Assembly: GCA_019752115.1 (NCBI GenBank)
Contig: JAIEMN010000042.1
Span: 1-57,365 of the forward strand
DNA length: 57,365 nucleotides
Reading direction: 5' to 3'
Source of the DNA: Gemmatimonadaceae bacterium
Lineage (GTDB): Bacteria; Gemmatimonadota; Gemmatimonadetes; Gemmatimonadales; Gemmatimonadaceae
The position numbers were made by a program, and so were the translations under genes. The first letter of the stretch is position 1, and every line of letters begins with the position of its first letter. Under the pieces are notes generated by a model. It ran no database searches, was not told where the DNA came from, and worked only from the letters and a program-made list of their open reading frames with translations. This document shows, piece by piece, positions 24,991-33,627 of this stretch.

Positions 24991-26385
24991 TCAGACGGCA
25001 AATCCGCGCGCCTTGAGCGCCGCCGCCACACTCGGCCGCGCCATGCTCTCCGGACTCTCGTTCCACTGATTGAACGACTCCGCGCGCGTGGCGCCGGCGT
25101 CGATGAGCAGGTGCACGATGGCCGGATAGTCGTCGTCATTCGCGCGATCGCAGTAGCGCGAGCCGTGCGCGCACCACGCGATCGGGGAGCTGCCATAGCG
25201 GGTATCGCGCACGTTCACCGGCGCACCAGCGTCGAGCAGCAGGCGCACCATCTCCACGCGGCCGTTCCACGCGGCCCAGTGGAGTGGGGTGCCGCCCCAC
25301 TCGCCTTCCGCGGTAAGCGGCCAACCCAACGCGGCCATCAGACGCACCGTCTCGAGGTCGTTGCGGGTAACCGCGAGCCCGAGCGCATCGCGTTCACTGG
25401 GGCCGAGCGTCTGCACGATGCCGGGATTGGCTTCGACCACCCGGCGAGCATCAGCCGCTCGGCCACTCGCGCACGCCGCCAGCAGTTCATCGACGGCGCT
25501 GATCGTGGTGTCCGCGCCGACACTCGCCAGATACGCGGCGGCCTCGCCGTGGCCGCGGCGATACGCGAGCTGATACGCCGTGCGTCCATCGTCGCGCGTC
25601 GCATTGACTGGTGCACCGTGCTCGACGAGCGCGCGCAGCACGGAGACCGCGTGTCCTACCGCCGCCGCCCGATGCAGCGGCGTTTCGCCCTGGTGCGCCT
25701 CCGCGACGTACTTCCCGGTGCTCGGGATGCGCGGATCGGCGCCGTGGTCGAGCAGCCAGTGGAGGCCGCGCATCGCCTGGGACGCGATGGGATTCTCCGG
25801 CGTGTGCGCGACCACGAAGTGCAGCGGCGTGTTGCCGTAGATCTCCGGGCCACGATGCAAGTCGGCGCCGAAGGCCAGCAGCAGGTCGAGCGTGTCGACG
25901 TGCCCAAGCTGCGCAGCGTGGTAGAGCGCTTCGCCATCGGTGGGGTTCGCGCCGCGTTCGAGGAGCAGCCGCGCGACGGCCACGTTGTTGCGCACACACG
26001 GGAAGTAGAGCGCCGAAATGGCGTCGCCGGTGTCTGGCAGCGCGACGCTGGCGTTTGGATCGGCGCCGGCATCGAGCAACGCGCGCACGGTGTCGAGGCG
26101 CTGATCGGCGGGGACGGCCAGTCGCTCCTTGAGCGATTCGTCCACCGCAAAGAGCAGCGGTTCGAGCTCGATATGCGGAAGGCGCTGGGACACCAGCGTG
26201 GGATCGGCGCGGAGAAGTGCGCGTACCCATTCGGCGTCGCCCACGGCCGCGGCCGTATGCACGTTGAAACGGGCGACCGCCGGCGTCGCCTGCAGCAGGT
26301 CGACGGCACGATCAAGGTCATCGTGACGCAGGGCCAGCAGAAAGCTGGCCGCCGCGATCGCCACCTCCGACGGGGCGTCGCTCAT
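24991..26385 (-). CDS. ankyrin repeat protein
   Basis: A 464-residue protein made almost wholly of ankyrin repeats, about ten by eye, recognised from units such as [71 protein letters not shown] and [20 protein letters not shown]. The N-terminal 45 residues are helical and lack the consensus. No signal peptide or membrane segment is present, so it is probably a cytosolic protein-binding scaffold. Its ATG overlaps the stop of the upstream yjdM/phnA-like gene (ATGA), giving a two-gene operon. Partner proteins cannot be inferred. Confidence 0.92.
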   Translation of the reverse strand: MSDAPSEVAIAAASFLLALRHDDLDRAVDLLQATPAVARFNVHTAAAVGDAEWVRALLRADPTLVSQRLPHIELEPLLFAVDESLKERLAVPADQRLDTVRALLDAGADPNASVALPDTGDAISALYFPCVRNNVAVARLLLERGANPTDGEALYHAAQLGHVDTLDLLLAFGADLHRGPEIYGNTPLHFVVAHTPENPIASQAMRGLHWLLDHGADPRIPSTGKYVAEAHQGETPLHRAAAVGHAVSVLRALVEHGAPVNATRDDGRTAYQLAYRRGHGEAAAYLASVGADTTISAVDELLAACASGRAADARRVVEANPGIVQTLGPSERDALGLAVTRNDLETVRLMAALGWPLTAEGEWGGTPLHWAAWNGRVEMVRLLLDAGAPVNVRDTRYGSSPIAWCAHGSRYCDRANDDDYPAIVHLLIDAGATRAESFNQWNESPESMARPSVAAALKARGFAV

Positions 26386-26720
26386 GCCTTCTTCACGAAC
26401 TCCGACTTGAGCCCCATCGGCCCAATGCCGTCGACCTTGCAGTCGATATCGTGATCACCGTCAACCAGTCGGATGTTCTTGACCTTCGTGCCGACCTTCA
26501 CGACGGTCGACGAGCCGCGCAGTTTGAGGTCCTTGATGAGCGTCACGGTGTCGCCGTCCTGCAGGATGTTACCGACGGCATCACGGATCACCCGCGGGCC
26601 CGCGTTCGACGGCTCGGCACTGCCGGCGGTCCACTCGTGTGCACACTCGGGGCAGACGAGCAGCGTACCAGACTCGTAGGTGTACACGGAACTGCAGCTC
26701 GGGCAGGGGGGGAGCGACAT
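26382..26720 (-). CDS. yjdM: YjdM/PhnA family zinc-ribbon protein
   Basis: A 112-residue protein with the complete family layout. An N-terminal zinc ribbon has two CxxC pairs ([28 protein letters not shown]), and a C-terminal SH3-like barrel has [40 protein letters not shown] and [13 protein letters not shown]. Although called alkylphosphonate utilisation protein PhnA in older annotation, the family is not part of C-P lyase and its function is unsettled. ATG 26720 is chosen over the longer open frame, which runs into a dyad repeat. It overlaps the ankyrin gene start and is divergent from the first VPS10-like gene. Confidence 0.93.
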   Translation of the reverse strand: MSLPPCPSCSSVYTYESGTLLVCPECAHEWTAGSAEPSNAGPRVIRDAVGNILQDGDTVTLIKDLKLRGSSTVVKVGTKVKNIRLVDGDHDIDCKVDGIGPMGLKSEFVKKA

Positions 26721-26751
26721 CGCTTCCGGGGTGAAGGAGGAACCGCACACT

Positions 26752-26843
26752 GCCGCAAAGGGGCACGAGGGGCCGGGGGCCACGAAGGGGCGATGTACAA
26801 AGTACTTCCTCGTGGCCTCCCATGTCTTCGTGCCCCTTCTCGG
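26752..26843. repeat. intergenic dyad repeat with CACGARGG units
   Basis: AAGGGGCACGA (26758-26768) pairs with TCGTGCCCCTT (26828-26838), and GGCCACGA (26778-26785) with TCGTGGCC (26810-26817), around a GTACAAAGTAC core. CACGA units are spaced about 17-18 nt, twice the 9-nt step of the CACAGAGG elements. Located between the divergent yjdM and VPS10-like genes, about 30 nt upstream of the former. Confidence 0.8.
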
Positions 26844-26913
26844 CTGTTCTCTGAAACTGGCCCGGCAACCACATCCGGTGGCACATTAGGAGACCCCCTT
26901 CCGGAGCTCCGTC

Positions 26914-29900
26914 GTGCGTTCCACCCGTGTGCTTCTCGCGGCTGCCCTGCTGGCGCCGCTGGCCTCTGTCGCCGCGCAGTCCAATATCCAGCGCCGCGAT
27001 ACGGCGTTCATCAATCGGAGCACGAACCCGGCGCTCGCGCCGTTTCGCTTCCGCTCCATTGGTCCGGCGAGCATGGGCGGCCGCATTGATGACATCGCGG
27101 TGTACGAAAAGGACCCGCGCATCATCTATATCGGCTACGCGGCCGGCGGCGTGTTCAAGAGCACCAACGCCGGCACCACCTTCGTGCCGATCTTCGAGCA
27201 GTACGGCTCGGCCAGCATCGGCGATCTGGCGGTGGACCAGCGCGATCCGAATGTGCTGTACGTGGGCACGGGCGAGCCGAACAACCGCCAGTCGGCGACG
27301 TTCGGCGATGGGCTCTACAAGAGCACCGACGGCGGCAAGACCTTTGCCCACATCGGCTTGCGCGAAACGCAGACGATTGCGCGGGTGGTGATCGACCCGC
27401 GCAATTCGAACACGGTGTATGTGGCGGCCACCGGTCATCTGTTCGGCCCCAACGCCGAACGGGGGGTCTTCAAGAGCACCGACGCTGGGAAGACGTGGAG
27501 CAAGGTGCTCTTCGTGGACGAGCACACGGGCGCGACCGATCTGGCAATCGATCCGTCGAACCCGAATACGCTCTACGCCGCCATGTATCAGCGCCGCCGC
27601 ACGGGGTGCTGCTTCAATGGTGCGGGGCCGGGGAGCGGCCTGTACAAGAGCGACAACGGTGGCAAGACGTGGACGAAACTGACCACCGGTGGGTTGCCGC
27701 CGGGGAATCTCGGGCGCATTGCGGTAGATGTGGCGCGCTCGAACCCGAGCATCGTGTACGCGCAGATCGAGACTGACGGCGCCGATTCCGCGGTGGTGGT
27801 GAACGGCGGTGGCGGCGGTCGCGGCGGCTATGACTGGTGCAGCAATGGCGGCGCCACCAAGGGCTTTGCGGCCAACACGCCCGACAGTCTCAAGAAGGTG
27901 CCGGCGCTCTCGCGCTATCGCCCCGGGCTCTATCGCTCGAATGACAAGGGGCGCAGCTGGACGCTCGTGAGCAATTGCAACGGGCGGCCGATGTACTTCA
28001 GCAACATCCGCATCGATCCCACCAATCCGCAGCGCGTCTATCTGGCAAATGTGCGCGCCGCCAAAAGCGTCGACGGCGGGCGCAGCTTTGCGCCGATCGA
28101 CAGCGGCATGGGTTTCGGCAACGAAACCGTGGACCAGCACGCCTTCTGGATCGACCCGGCGAACCCCGACCACATCATGCGCGGCAGCGATGCCGGCTTT
28201 GCCGTGAGCTGGGATCAGGGCGAGACGTGGGAGTATGTGAAGACGATGGCGACGAGCCTCGCCTATTGGGTGAGTGCCGACATGGAGCGCCCCTACAACG
28301 TCTACTTCGGCTTGCAGGACAACGACAGCTGGGGCGGGCCGAGCGCGCAGCGGAGCCGCAATGGCATCCGCAACTTTGCCTGGCATCGCTTCGGTGGTGG
28401 CGACGGCTTCCAGACGGCGGTGTCGCCGATGGATCCGACGCTCATCTTCACCGAGTCGCAGGACGGCAACACGATCAAGACGGATCTGACGACGGGCGCG
28501 GTGAAGAGCATTCGCCCGATCGCCCCGCCGGCCGGTCGTGGGGGCGCGAACGGTGCGGCGGCCACGCCGGCGCCGGGGTCGTGTGTCGATGGTCGCATCA
28601 TCCCGCCGCCCACCCCGGGCGCGAATGCGGCACCGGGCGGCGGCTTCGGCGGGCGCGGCGGCGGTGCGGCCAATGTGATCAACGGCAAGCCGGGCGAGAC
28701 GTACCGCTTCAACTGGAACACACCGTATCAGCTCTCGCCGCATGACCCGAGCGTGGTCTGGCTCGGTGGCAATCGCCTGTTCCGCTCGACCAATCAGGGC
28801 GACCTGTGGTATGCGAGTGAAGATCTGACCAAGCAGGTCGATCGCTGCACGATCAGCGTGATGGGCGTGCCGGGCACCAAGCCGCAGGCGAGCAAGAATG
28901 ACGGCATGACGAGCTACAGCACGATCATCGCCGTTCGCGAATCACCGGTACGCCCCGGCGTGGTGTGGGCGGGTACCGATGATGGCAACCTGCAGGTGAG
29001 CCGCGACAACGGCGTGAGCTTCACGGAAGTCGGCAAGAACATCACCGGGCTCCCGGCGAAGGCGCTCACCGGCGACAACCCGTACTGGATCTCGCGCATC
29101 GAGGCCAGTCACTTCGACGCCGCGACCGCCTACGTGTCCATCGACGGCCACCGCAGCGACGATCTCACGCCGTATGTGTTCGTCACGCGCGATTACGGTG
29201 CCACCTGGAAGTCGGTGAGCACCGGGCTGCCGCGCTCGGGGAACGTGCAGACGATCCGCGAGGACCCGAAGAACCCCGACCTGCTCTACGCCGGCACCGA
29301 GTTCGGCATCTACATCAGCCTCGATGCCGGCGCCACGTGGGACAAGTTCATGACTGGCTATCCCACCGTGCGGACGGATGAGATCCTGGTGCATCCGCGC
29401 GACGGCGATCTGATCGTCGCGTCGCATGGCCGCAGCATCTGGATCGCCGACGACATCACGCCGCTGCAGCAGCTCACGCCGGCAGTGCGTGCGAGTGAGG
29501 CGCATCTCTTCGATGTGCGACCGGCCGTGGCCTACCTCAACGACTTTACGCTCGACATCTACACGGGTGGCGAGAAGGAATTCGAAGGGGAGAACCCCGC
29601 GCGCGGGACGGCGATTCACTTCTGGCTCAAGAACGCGGCCGAGGCGACGCTGCGCATTGCGGATGCGACCGGGCGGGCGGTGTGCGAGCAGACGGTGAAG
29701 GGCGTGGCGGGGATGAATCGGGTGCAGTGGACGTTGGGGGCACCGATGCTGGCGGCGGCACCGGCGGGGCGGGGTGGGGCTGGACCGTCGGTAACGGCGG
29801 AAGCCCGTACTGCGGAAGCCCGTACTGCGGAAGCTCGAACGGCGGGAGCTGGGACTGCGGGAACTGCGGGGGCGCAGCCGGCGGCTGCGGCGGTGCAGCC

Positions 29901-30069
29901 GGTGGCTTCGGCGGGGGATCGCAGCTGCACGGGGGCAGCGGCGGGTGGACGAGGGGGAGCGCCCACCTCGGCGGCGCCGGGGAGTTATACCGCATCGCTC
30001 ACGGTGGGTGGGAAGACGTACACGAACGCCGTGCAGGTACTCGAAGACCGCTGGATGCGCGCGAAGTAA
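26914..30069 (+). CDS. secreted VPS10/sortilin-like BNR-repeat beta-propeller protein
   Basis: A 1051-residue exported protein (GTG start with CCGGAG upstream; signal RVLLAAALLAPLASVAAQ). It contains many BNR/Asp-box turns of the S-x-D-x-G-x-T-W type: KSTDGGKTF, KSTDAGKTW, KSDNGGKTW, RSNDKGRSW, VSWDQGETW, VSRDNGVSF, VTRDYGATW and ISLDAGATW. These form one or two beta-propellers, as in sortilin-like and xyloglucanase-like proteins. Two glycine-rich insertions lie near residues 295-310 and 540-590. The C-terminal part (about 870-1050) is an FN3-like module ending QVLEDRWMRAK, interrupted near residues 962-985 by a repeat-derived AEART insert. Ligand or enzyme activity unknown. The next gene starts 3 nt downstream. 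Confidence 0.88.
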   Translation: MRSTRVLLAAALLAPLASVAAQSNIQRRDTAFINRSTNPALAPFRFRSIGPASMGGRIDDIAVYEKDPRIIYIGYAAGGVFKSTNAGTTFVPIFEQYGSASIGDLAVDQRDPNVLYVGTGEPNNRQSATFGDGLYKSTDGGKTFAHIGLRETQTIARVVIDPRNSNTVYVAATGHLFGPNAERGVFKSTDAGKTWSKVLFVDEHTGATDLAIDPSNPNTLYAAMYQRRRTGCCFNGAGPGSGLYKSDNGGKTWTKLTTGGLPPGNLGRIAVDVARSNPSIVYAQIETDGADSAVVVNGGGGGRGGYDWCSNGGATKGFAANTPDSLKKVPALSRYRPGLYRSNDKGRSWTLVSNCNGRPMYFSNIRIDPTNPQRVYLANVRAAKSVDGGRSFAPIDSGMGFGNETVDQHAFWIDPANPDHIMRGSDAGFAVSWDQGETWEYVKTMATSLAYWVSADMERPYNVYFGLQDNDSWGGPSAQRSRNGIRNFAWHRFGGGDGFQTAVSPMDPTLIFTESQDGNTIKTDLTTGAVKSIRPIAPPAGRGGANGAAATPAPGSCVDGRIIPPPTPGANAAPGGGFGGRGGGAANVINGKPGETYRFNWNTPYQLSPHDPSVVWLGGNRLFRSTNQGDLWYASEDLTKQVDRCTISVMGVPGTKPQASKNDGMTSYSTIIAVRESPVRPGVVWAGTDDGNLQVSRDNGVSFTEVGKNITGLPAKALTGDNPYWISRIEASHFDAATAYVSIDGHRSDDLTPYVFVTRDYGATWKSVSTGLPRSGNVQTIREDPKNPDLLYAGTEFGIYISLDAGATWDKFMTGYPTVRTDEILVHPRDGDLIVASHGRSIWIADDITPLQQLTPAVRASEAHLFDVRPAVAYLNDFTLDIYTGGEKEFEGENPARGTAIHFWLKNAAEATLRIADATGRAVCEQTVKGVAGMNRVQWTLGAPMLAAAPAGRGGAGPSVTAEARTAEARTAEARTAGAGTAGTAGAQPAAAAVQPVASAGDRSCTGAAAGGRGGAPTSAAPGSYTASLTVGGKTYTNAVQVLEDRWMRAK
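29798..29866. repeat. in-frame 15-nt repeat inside the VPS10-like gene
   Basis: Four 15-nt units (two exact copies of CGGAAGCCCGTACTG, then CGGAAGCTCGAACGG and CGGGAGCTGGGACTG) and a shortened CGGGAACTG. They encode AEART repeats and keep the frame. The unit sequence is the same family as the intergenic repeat at 22277-22323. Confidence 0.8.
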
Positions 30070-30072
30070 GCA

Positions 30073-31911
30073 GTGGGAGCGGATCGTTTGCGTCGGGCAC
30101 TCCTGTATCTCGTCGTCGCCGGTGTGGTGGCCGCGGTCTTCTGGCCATCACTCGGCGCCGACTGGGTGACGTGGGATGACGACACGAACTTCCTGCTGAA
30201 CCCGAACTTCCGCGGACTCGGCGCTGAGCAGCTGCGGTGGATGTGGACGAGCTTCCACCTCGGCATCTGGATTCCGTTGTCGTGGATGACACTCGGTGCG
30301 AACTACCTGCTGTTCGGCATGGAGCCGGCAGGGTATCACGCGACGAATGTTCTGCTCCATGCCATCAATGCCGTGTTGCTCACGCAGCTCGGTATCGACG
30401 TCCTTGCGCGTCCCGCCGGCTCGTCGCGCGCGCGCCTCGCTGCGGCGTCTCCACTGGCGCTGCCGGTGTCGGCGGCCATCGGCGCGTTGGCGTTCGCGGT
30501 GCATCCGCTGCGCGTGGAGTCGGTCACGTGGATCACCGAGCGGCGTGATGTGCTGTCGGGGATGTTCTACCTCGGCGCACTCATCGCCTTTGTCCGATTC
30601 GCGGATGGCGGGCCGCGGGCGCGCGCGTGGTATGCGCTGGCCCTGGGCAGTTTTGTGGCCGCGCTGCTCGCCAAGGGCACCGCCGTCACCGTACCGGGCG
30701 CGATGGCGCTGCTCTGGTGGATGCCGCTGGGGCAGATCGGCGGCGAGGCGGGCTGGTCGCGCGCCGCGTGGCAGCGCGCCCTCCGGGTGCTCGCGCCCTT
30801 TGGCGTGTTGGCGGTGGGCTTTGCGGTGGTCGCGCTGCGTGGGCTCGCCTATCCGCAGCTCCCAATCACCGGCAAGATCGCGGTAAGTCTCTACAGCTGG
30901 TGCTTCTATCTCGCCAAGACGGTGTGGCCGAGTGGGCTCTCGCCGCTCTATCTGATGCCGGAGCCGCTCGATCCGCTGGCGACGCGTTTTGTCGTGGCGG
31001 GGGCGGTGGTGGTGCTCAGTGGGGTGGCGGGGTGGTGGCTGTATCGCCGGGTGCCGGGTGTGGTGGTGGCGCTTCTGGCGTTCAGCGTGATCATCTTCCC
31101 GCTGCTCGGGTTGCATCAGGGCGGGCCGCAGATCACGGCCGACCGGAACACGTACAACGCGTCGTTTGCGCTGGCGCTGCTGGCGGGTGGCGCTGTGCTC
31201 ACGCTCTGGTCGCGCCTGCGTGCGGCACCGCTGCTGGCACTGCCGGTGGTCGCGGCTCTCGCGGCCGTGACGTGGCAACAGCAGGCGTACTGGCAGAACT
31301 CCGAGGCGCTCTGGCTACGCGTGCTCGCAGTGGAGCCAGAGAGTGCCCACGGTCATAACAATTACGGCAATGTGCTGCTGGCGGCCGGGCGCGTTGAGGA
31401 GGCGGTCGCGCGCTATGCGCGCGCGGTGGAACTGCGGCCGACGTTCGGGCCGGCGCTGGCCAATCTGGGTGTCGCCCTGAATACGGCAGGAAAGCCGGCC
31501 GAGGCCATCCAGATGCTGACGCGCGCGCTGGCCGTCGATTCCACGCGCGACGATGTCGAAGCGAATCTTGGAGGCGCCCTGATGCAGACGGGTGATCTCG
31601 ACGGCGCGGTGCGTCATCTGGCGCGCGCCGTGCAGCTCAATGCGCAGAATGCAAACGCGGAAGTGAACTGGGGGAACGCGCTCGTGCGACGCGGGGATGC
31701 GGCGAGTGCGCTTGCGCACTACGCCCGCGCGGTCGCGATTCGTCCGGACTATGCCGATGCCCACCTCAACTGGGGCGTCGCTCTGGCGCAGCAGGGCAAC
31801 CTCATCGAGGCGCGCGAGCATTTCCAGCGCGCCGCGGCGCTTGCGCCCGGTAGCGAGGTGGCGCGGCAATACCTGGCGCAGGTGGAGCGGGATCTGTCGG
31901 GGCGGCGATAG
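30073..31911 (+). CDS. TMTC-like multi-spanning membrane protein with TPR tail
   Basis: A 612-residue protein. The first about 395 residues hold roughly ten to twelve membrane segments, beginning LLYLVVAGVVAAVFWPSL, with lumen-side motifs DWVTWDDDTNF, YHATNVLLHAINAVLL, HPLRVESVTWITERRDVLSG and GLHQGGPQITADRNTYNAS. These match the GT-C-type DUF1736/TMTC O-mannosyltransferase-like proteins. Residues about 415-605 form five or six TPRs (HNNYGNVLLAAGRVEEAVAR, PALANLGVALNTAGKPAEAI, DAHLNWGVALAQQGNLIEA). Probable role: protein glycosylation or a membrane scaffold. GTG 30073 follows the VPS10-like stop by 3 nt, so an exported protein and this enzyme are made together. Confidence 0.85.
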   Translation: MGADRLRRALLYLVVAGVVAAVFWPSLGADWVTWDDDTNFLLNPNFRGLGAEQLRWMWTSFHLGIWIPLSWMTLGANYLLFGMEPAGYHATNVLLHAINAVLLTQLGIDVLARPAGSSRARLAAASPLALPVSAAIGALAFAVHPLRVESVTWITERRDVLSGMFYLGALIAFVRFADGGPRARAWYALALGSFVAALLAKGTAVTVPGAMALLWWMPLGQIGGEAGWSRAAWQRALRVLAPFGVLAVGFAVVALRGLAYPQLPITGKIAVSLYSWCFYLAKTVWPSGLSPLYLMPEPLDPLATRFVVAGAVVVLSGVAGWWLYRRVPGVVVALLAFSVIIFPLLGLHQGGPQITADRNTYNASFALALLAGGAVLTLWSRLRAAPLLALPVVAALAAVTWQQQAYWQNSEALWLRVLAVEPESAHGHNNYGNVLLAAGRVEEAVARYARAVELRPTFGPALANLGVALNTAGKPAEAIQMLTRALAVDSTRDDVEANLGGALMQTGDLDGAVRHLARAVQLNAQNANAEVNWGNALVRRGDAASALAHYARAVAIRPDYADAHLNWGVALAQQGNLIEAREHFQRAAALAPGSEVARQYLAQVERDLSGRR

Positions 31912-32122
31912 GCGACCGTGGCGCGCCTGCTGTCACGAAACGTGAGAGGGTGTAATGGGATGGTGCCGCCGGCGCTGGCGCCCAGCCCTGCCGGCTGTGC
32001 GCTAAGCGTATACGGCACAACAGATTGAAACGCCGGGCGCGCCGAACACGGCCGTGGCCTGCACCATGCCTTGAGAGAGGACACGCGGACCCGCCCCGCG
32101 ATCTTCAACGACAAGGTGCATC
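31912..32122. other. 211-nt intergenic region with small hairpins
   Basis: Between the TPR membrane protein and a lipoprotein gene. TCACG (31933) and CGTGA (31941) form a 5-bp stem with AAA loop. Further GC-rich stems (CCGGCGCTGG, GCCGGCTG) and a GCGTATACG-like AT-richer segment near 32005 follow. No known riboswitch consensus, ORF or 9-nt repeat is recognised. The lipoprotein promoter is probably here. Confidence 0.3.
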
Positions 32123-32932
32123 ATGGTCCGTGCTCTTCGAATGGTCAGCAGTGGTCTCGTCACGGCGATGCTGCTCGCCGCGTGCAGTGGTGATGCGGTG
32201 TCGGGGCCCGATGCGGTCGCTCGACTCTCCGGCGGGAGCGGCGGCGGTGGCTCGACGTCATCGGGCGGCGGCGGATCCACATCGACGGGTGGAAGCGGTG
32301 GCGGTGGCGGCGGCGGCGGCGGGAAGACGTGCACCAACTCCCTCTCGATCAACGCGACCGGCACCGAGTCACTCGCCGGCAACAGCTTCTCGGCGACCTA
32401 TGTCGTGACGTCCTGCTACTCCAAGAAGCAGGTGAACATGCGCGCCACCGATCTCGCGACGGGCTTCGTGGTGTGGCAGTCGGTGCCTGACCTCGCAGGG
32501 ACCATCGCGATCTGGTCGCTCCCGTACACGCTGACCACCTATCGTGTGGACGCCCGGGCCATCAACGGGAACGACGGCACGGTCATCGCGACCGCGTCGC
32601 AGCTGGTGGACATGACGAATCCGCTCCCCTGCACGCCGTTCATTCACGAGACGGCCACGGTGGGCTACTGGGTCAACTACGCGGCGCTGTGGGCCGCGCA
32701 GGACGCTCAAGACTGCGGACAGGGCGGCACCGTGCACCTCAAGATCACGAACCTCAACACCGGTCTCGTGGAGCTCGACTACCCGAACCTCGGCCTCTCG
32801 ACCATGATCGACTTCGAAGGGCCGCAGGTGAAGTACAGCACGCCGTACCGGGTGCGCGCCGAGCTCTGGTCCCGCTCGGGGACGCTGATCGATGCCAGCG
32901 AGACGGATGTGGTGACGTCGCCGATGAAGTAA
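32123..32932 (+). CDS. hypothetical lipoprotein with Gly/Ser linker
   Basis: A 269-residue exported protein with signal MVRALRMVSSGLVTAMLLAA and lipobox LLAAC (Cys21). A very glycine/serine-rich linker (about residues 36-67) follows, and then two beta-sandwich-like segments with paired cysteines (KTCTNSLSI, VTSCYSKKQ, LPCTPFIH, AQDCGQGG) that may form disulfides. No enzyme motif is visible. The linker and paired Cys fit a surface-displayed binding module. It is separated from both neighbours by gaps and is probably transcribed alone. Family not recognised. Confidence 0.82.
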   Translation: MVRALRMVSSGLVTAMLLAACSGDAVSGPDAVARLSGGSGGGGSTSSGGGGSTSTGGSGGGGGGGGGKTCTNSLSINATGTESLAGNSFSATYVVTSCYSKKQVNMRATDLATGFVVWQSVPDLAGTIAIWSLPYTLTTYRVDARAINGNDGTVIATASQLVDMTNPLPCTPFIHETATVGYWVNYAALWAAQDAQDCGQGGTVHLKITNLNTGLVELDYPNLGLSTMIDFEGPQVKYSTPYRVRAELWSRSGTLIDASETDVVTSPMK

Positions 32933-33021
32933 GGCGGGCCCTGTCGGACACGCGCCCGCGGCGCACCAGTCGGTGTGCCGCGGGCGCGATCCGTTTCGGT
33001 CCCACCGTGGTAGAATGTCGC

Positions 33022-33528
33022 ATGCCGCCTTTCACCATCCGCCTGGCGACGATCGCCGACATCGCCACGATCGCGCACCATCGGGCCCAGATGTTCATCG
33101 ACATGGGGACGATGCCCGAGGCGCTCCGCACGTCGCTGGTGGACGCCACGACGGACTATCTCGCCACCGCGCTGCCGGCCGGTGAGTACGTGGGATGGCT
33201 GGCCGTGCCCGCCGACGCGCCGGCGCAGGTGATCGCCGGTGCGGGGATCCAGCATCGGCGGATCCTGCCGCGGGTCGTGGACCGGCCCACCGGCCCCGCG
33301 GTGATGGACGGCCGGGAGGCGATCGTGATCAACGTCTACACGGACCCCGCCTGGCGCCGGCGGGGGGTCGCGGGTGCGCTCATGACCCGCCTCATCGACG
33401 ACGTGCGGGCCATGCCGGTCCAGCGGCTGGTGCTGCACGCCTCCGCGGAGGGGCGCCCGCTCTACGAAACGCTGGGGTTCGTGGCCACCAACGAGATGCG
33501 CTACACGGGCGTGCTGCTCGATCGGTAA
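33022..33528 (+). CDS. GNAT family N-acetyltransferase
   Basis: A 168-residue GNAT protein. TIRLATIADIATIAHHRAQM is the usual N-terminal strand-helix. IVINVYTDPAWRRRGVAGAL (about residues 107-126) is motif A, with the RRRGVAGAL acetyl-CoA pyrophosphate loop, and LVLHASAEGRPLYETLGFV is motif B. It transfers an acyl group from acyl-CoA to an amine; the acceptor is unknown. A TAGAATGT box starts 11 nt before the ATG, with only 3 nt between them, suggesting a leaderless or nearly leaderless mRNA. A longer upstream frame is rejected because it overlaps the lipoprotein gene. Confidence 0.92.
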   Translation: MPPFTIRLATIADIATIAHHRAQMFIDMGTMPEALRTSLVDATTDYLATALPAGEYVGWLAVPADAPAQVIAGAGIQHRRILPRVVDRPTGPAVMDGREAIVINVYTDPAWRRRGVAGALMTRLIDDVRAMPVQRLVLHASAEGRPLYETLGFVATNEMRYTGVLLDR

Positions 33529-33578
33529 GTCGCCAAAACAGAATGGCCGAGGCCGCTCTCGGCGGGCGTGCACGCCGC

Positions 33579-33586
33579 TACATTTC
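33579..33586 (+). promoter_or_regulatory. candidate promoter box TACATTTC for the kinase gene
   Basis: gcTACATTTC lies 41 nt before the GTG start of the Ser/Thr kinase, just after two short hairpins (GCCGAGGCCGCTCTCGGC and GCGGGCGTGCACGCCGC). The hairpins could end transcription of the acetyltransferase gene. Inferred. Confidence 0.4.
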
Positions 33587-33627
33587 CGGCGATCCGGACT
33601 GTTCGTGGCCCACACCTGCTCTCCTGC

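Noticed and set aside
26581-28743. 720-codon minus-strand frame across the VPS10-like gene
   Set aside because: Shadow of the propeller gene with no recognisable domain.
29682-30179. Glycine/cysteine-rich plus-strand frame (GGSPYCGSPYCGSS)
   Set aside because: It is produced by reading the 15-nt repeat in another frame, inside the VPS10-like coding region.
31912-32122. Possible riboswitch upstream of the lipoprotein gene
   Set aside because: Several stems are possible, but no known aptamer consensus (cyclic-di-GMP, cobalamin, TPP, glycine) could be matched.
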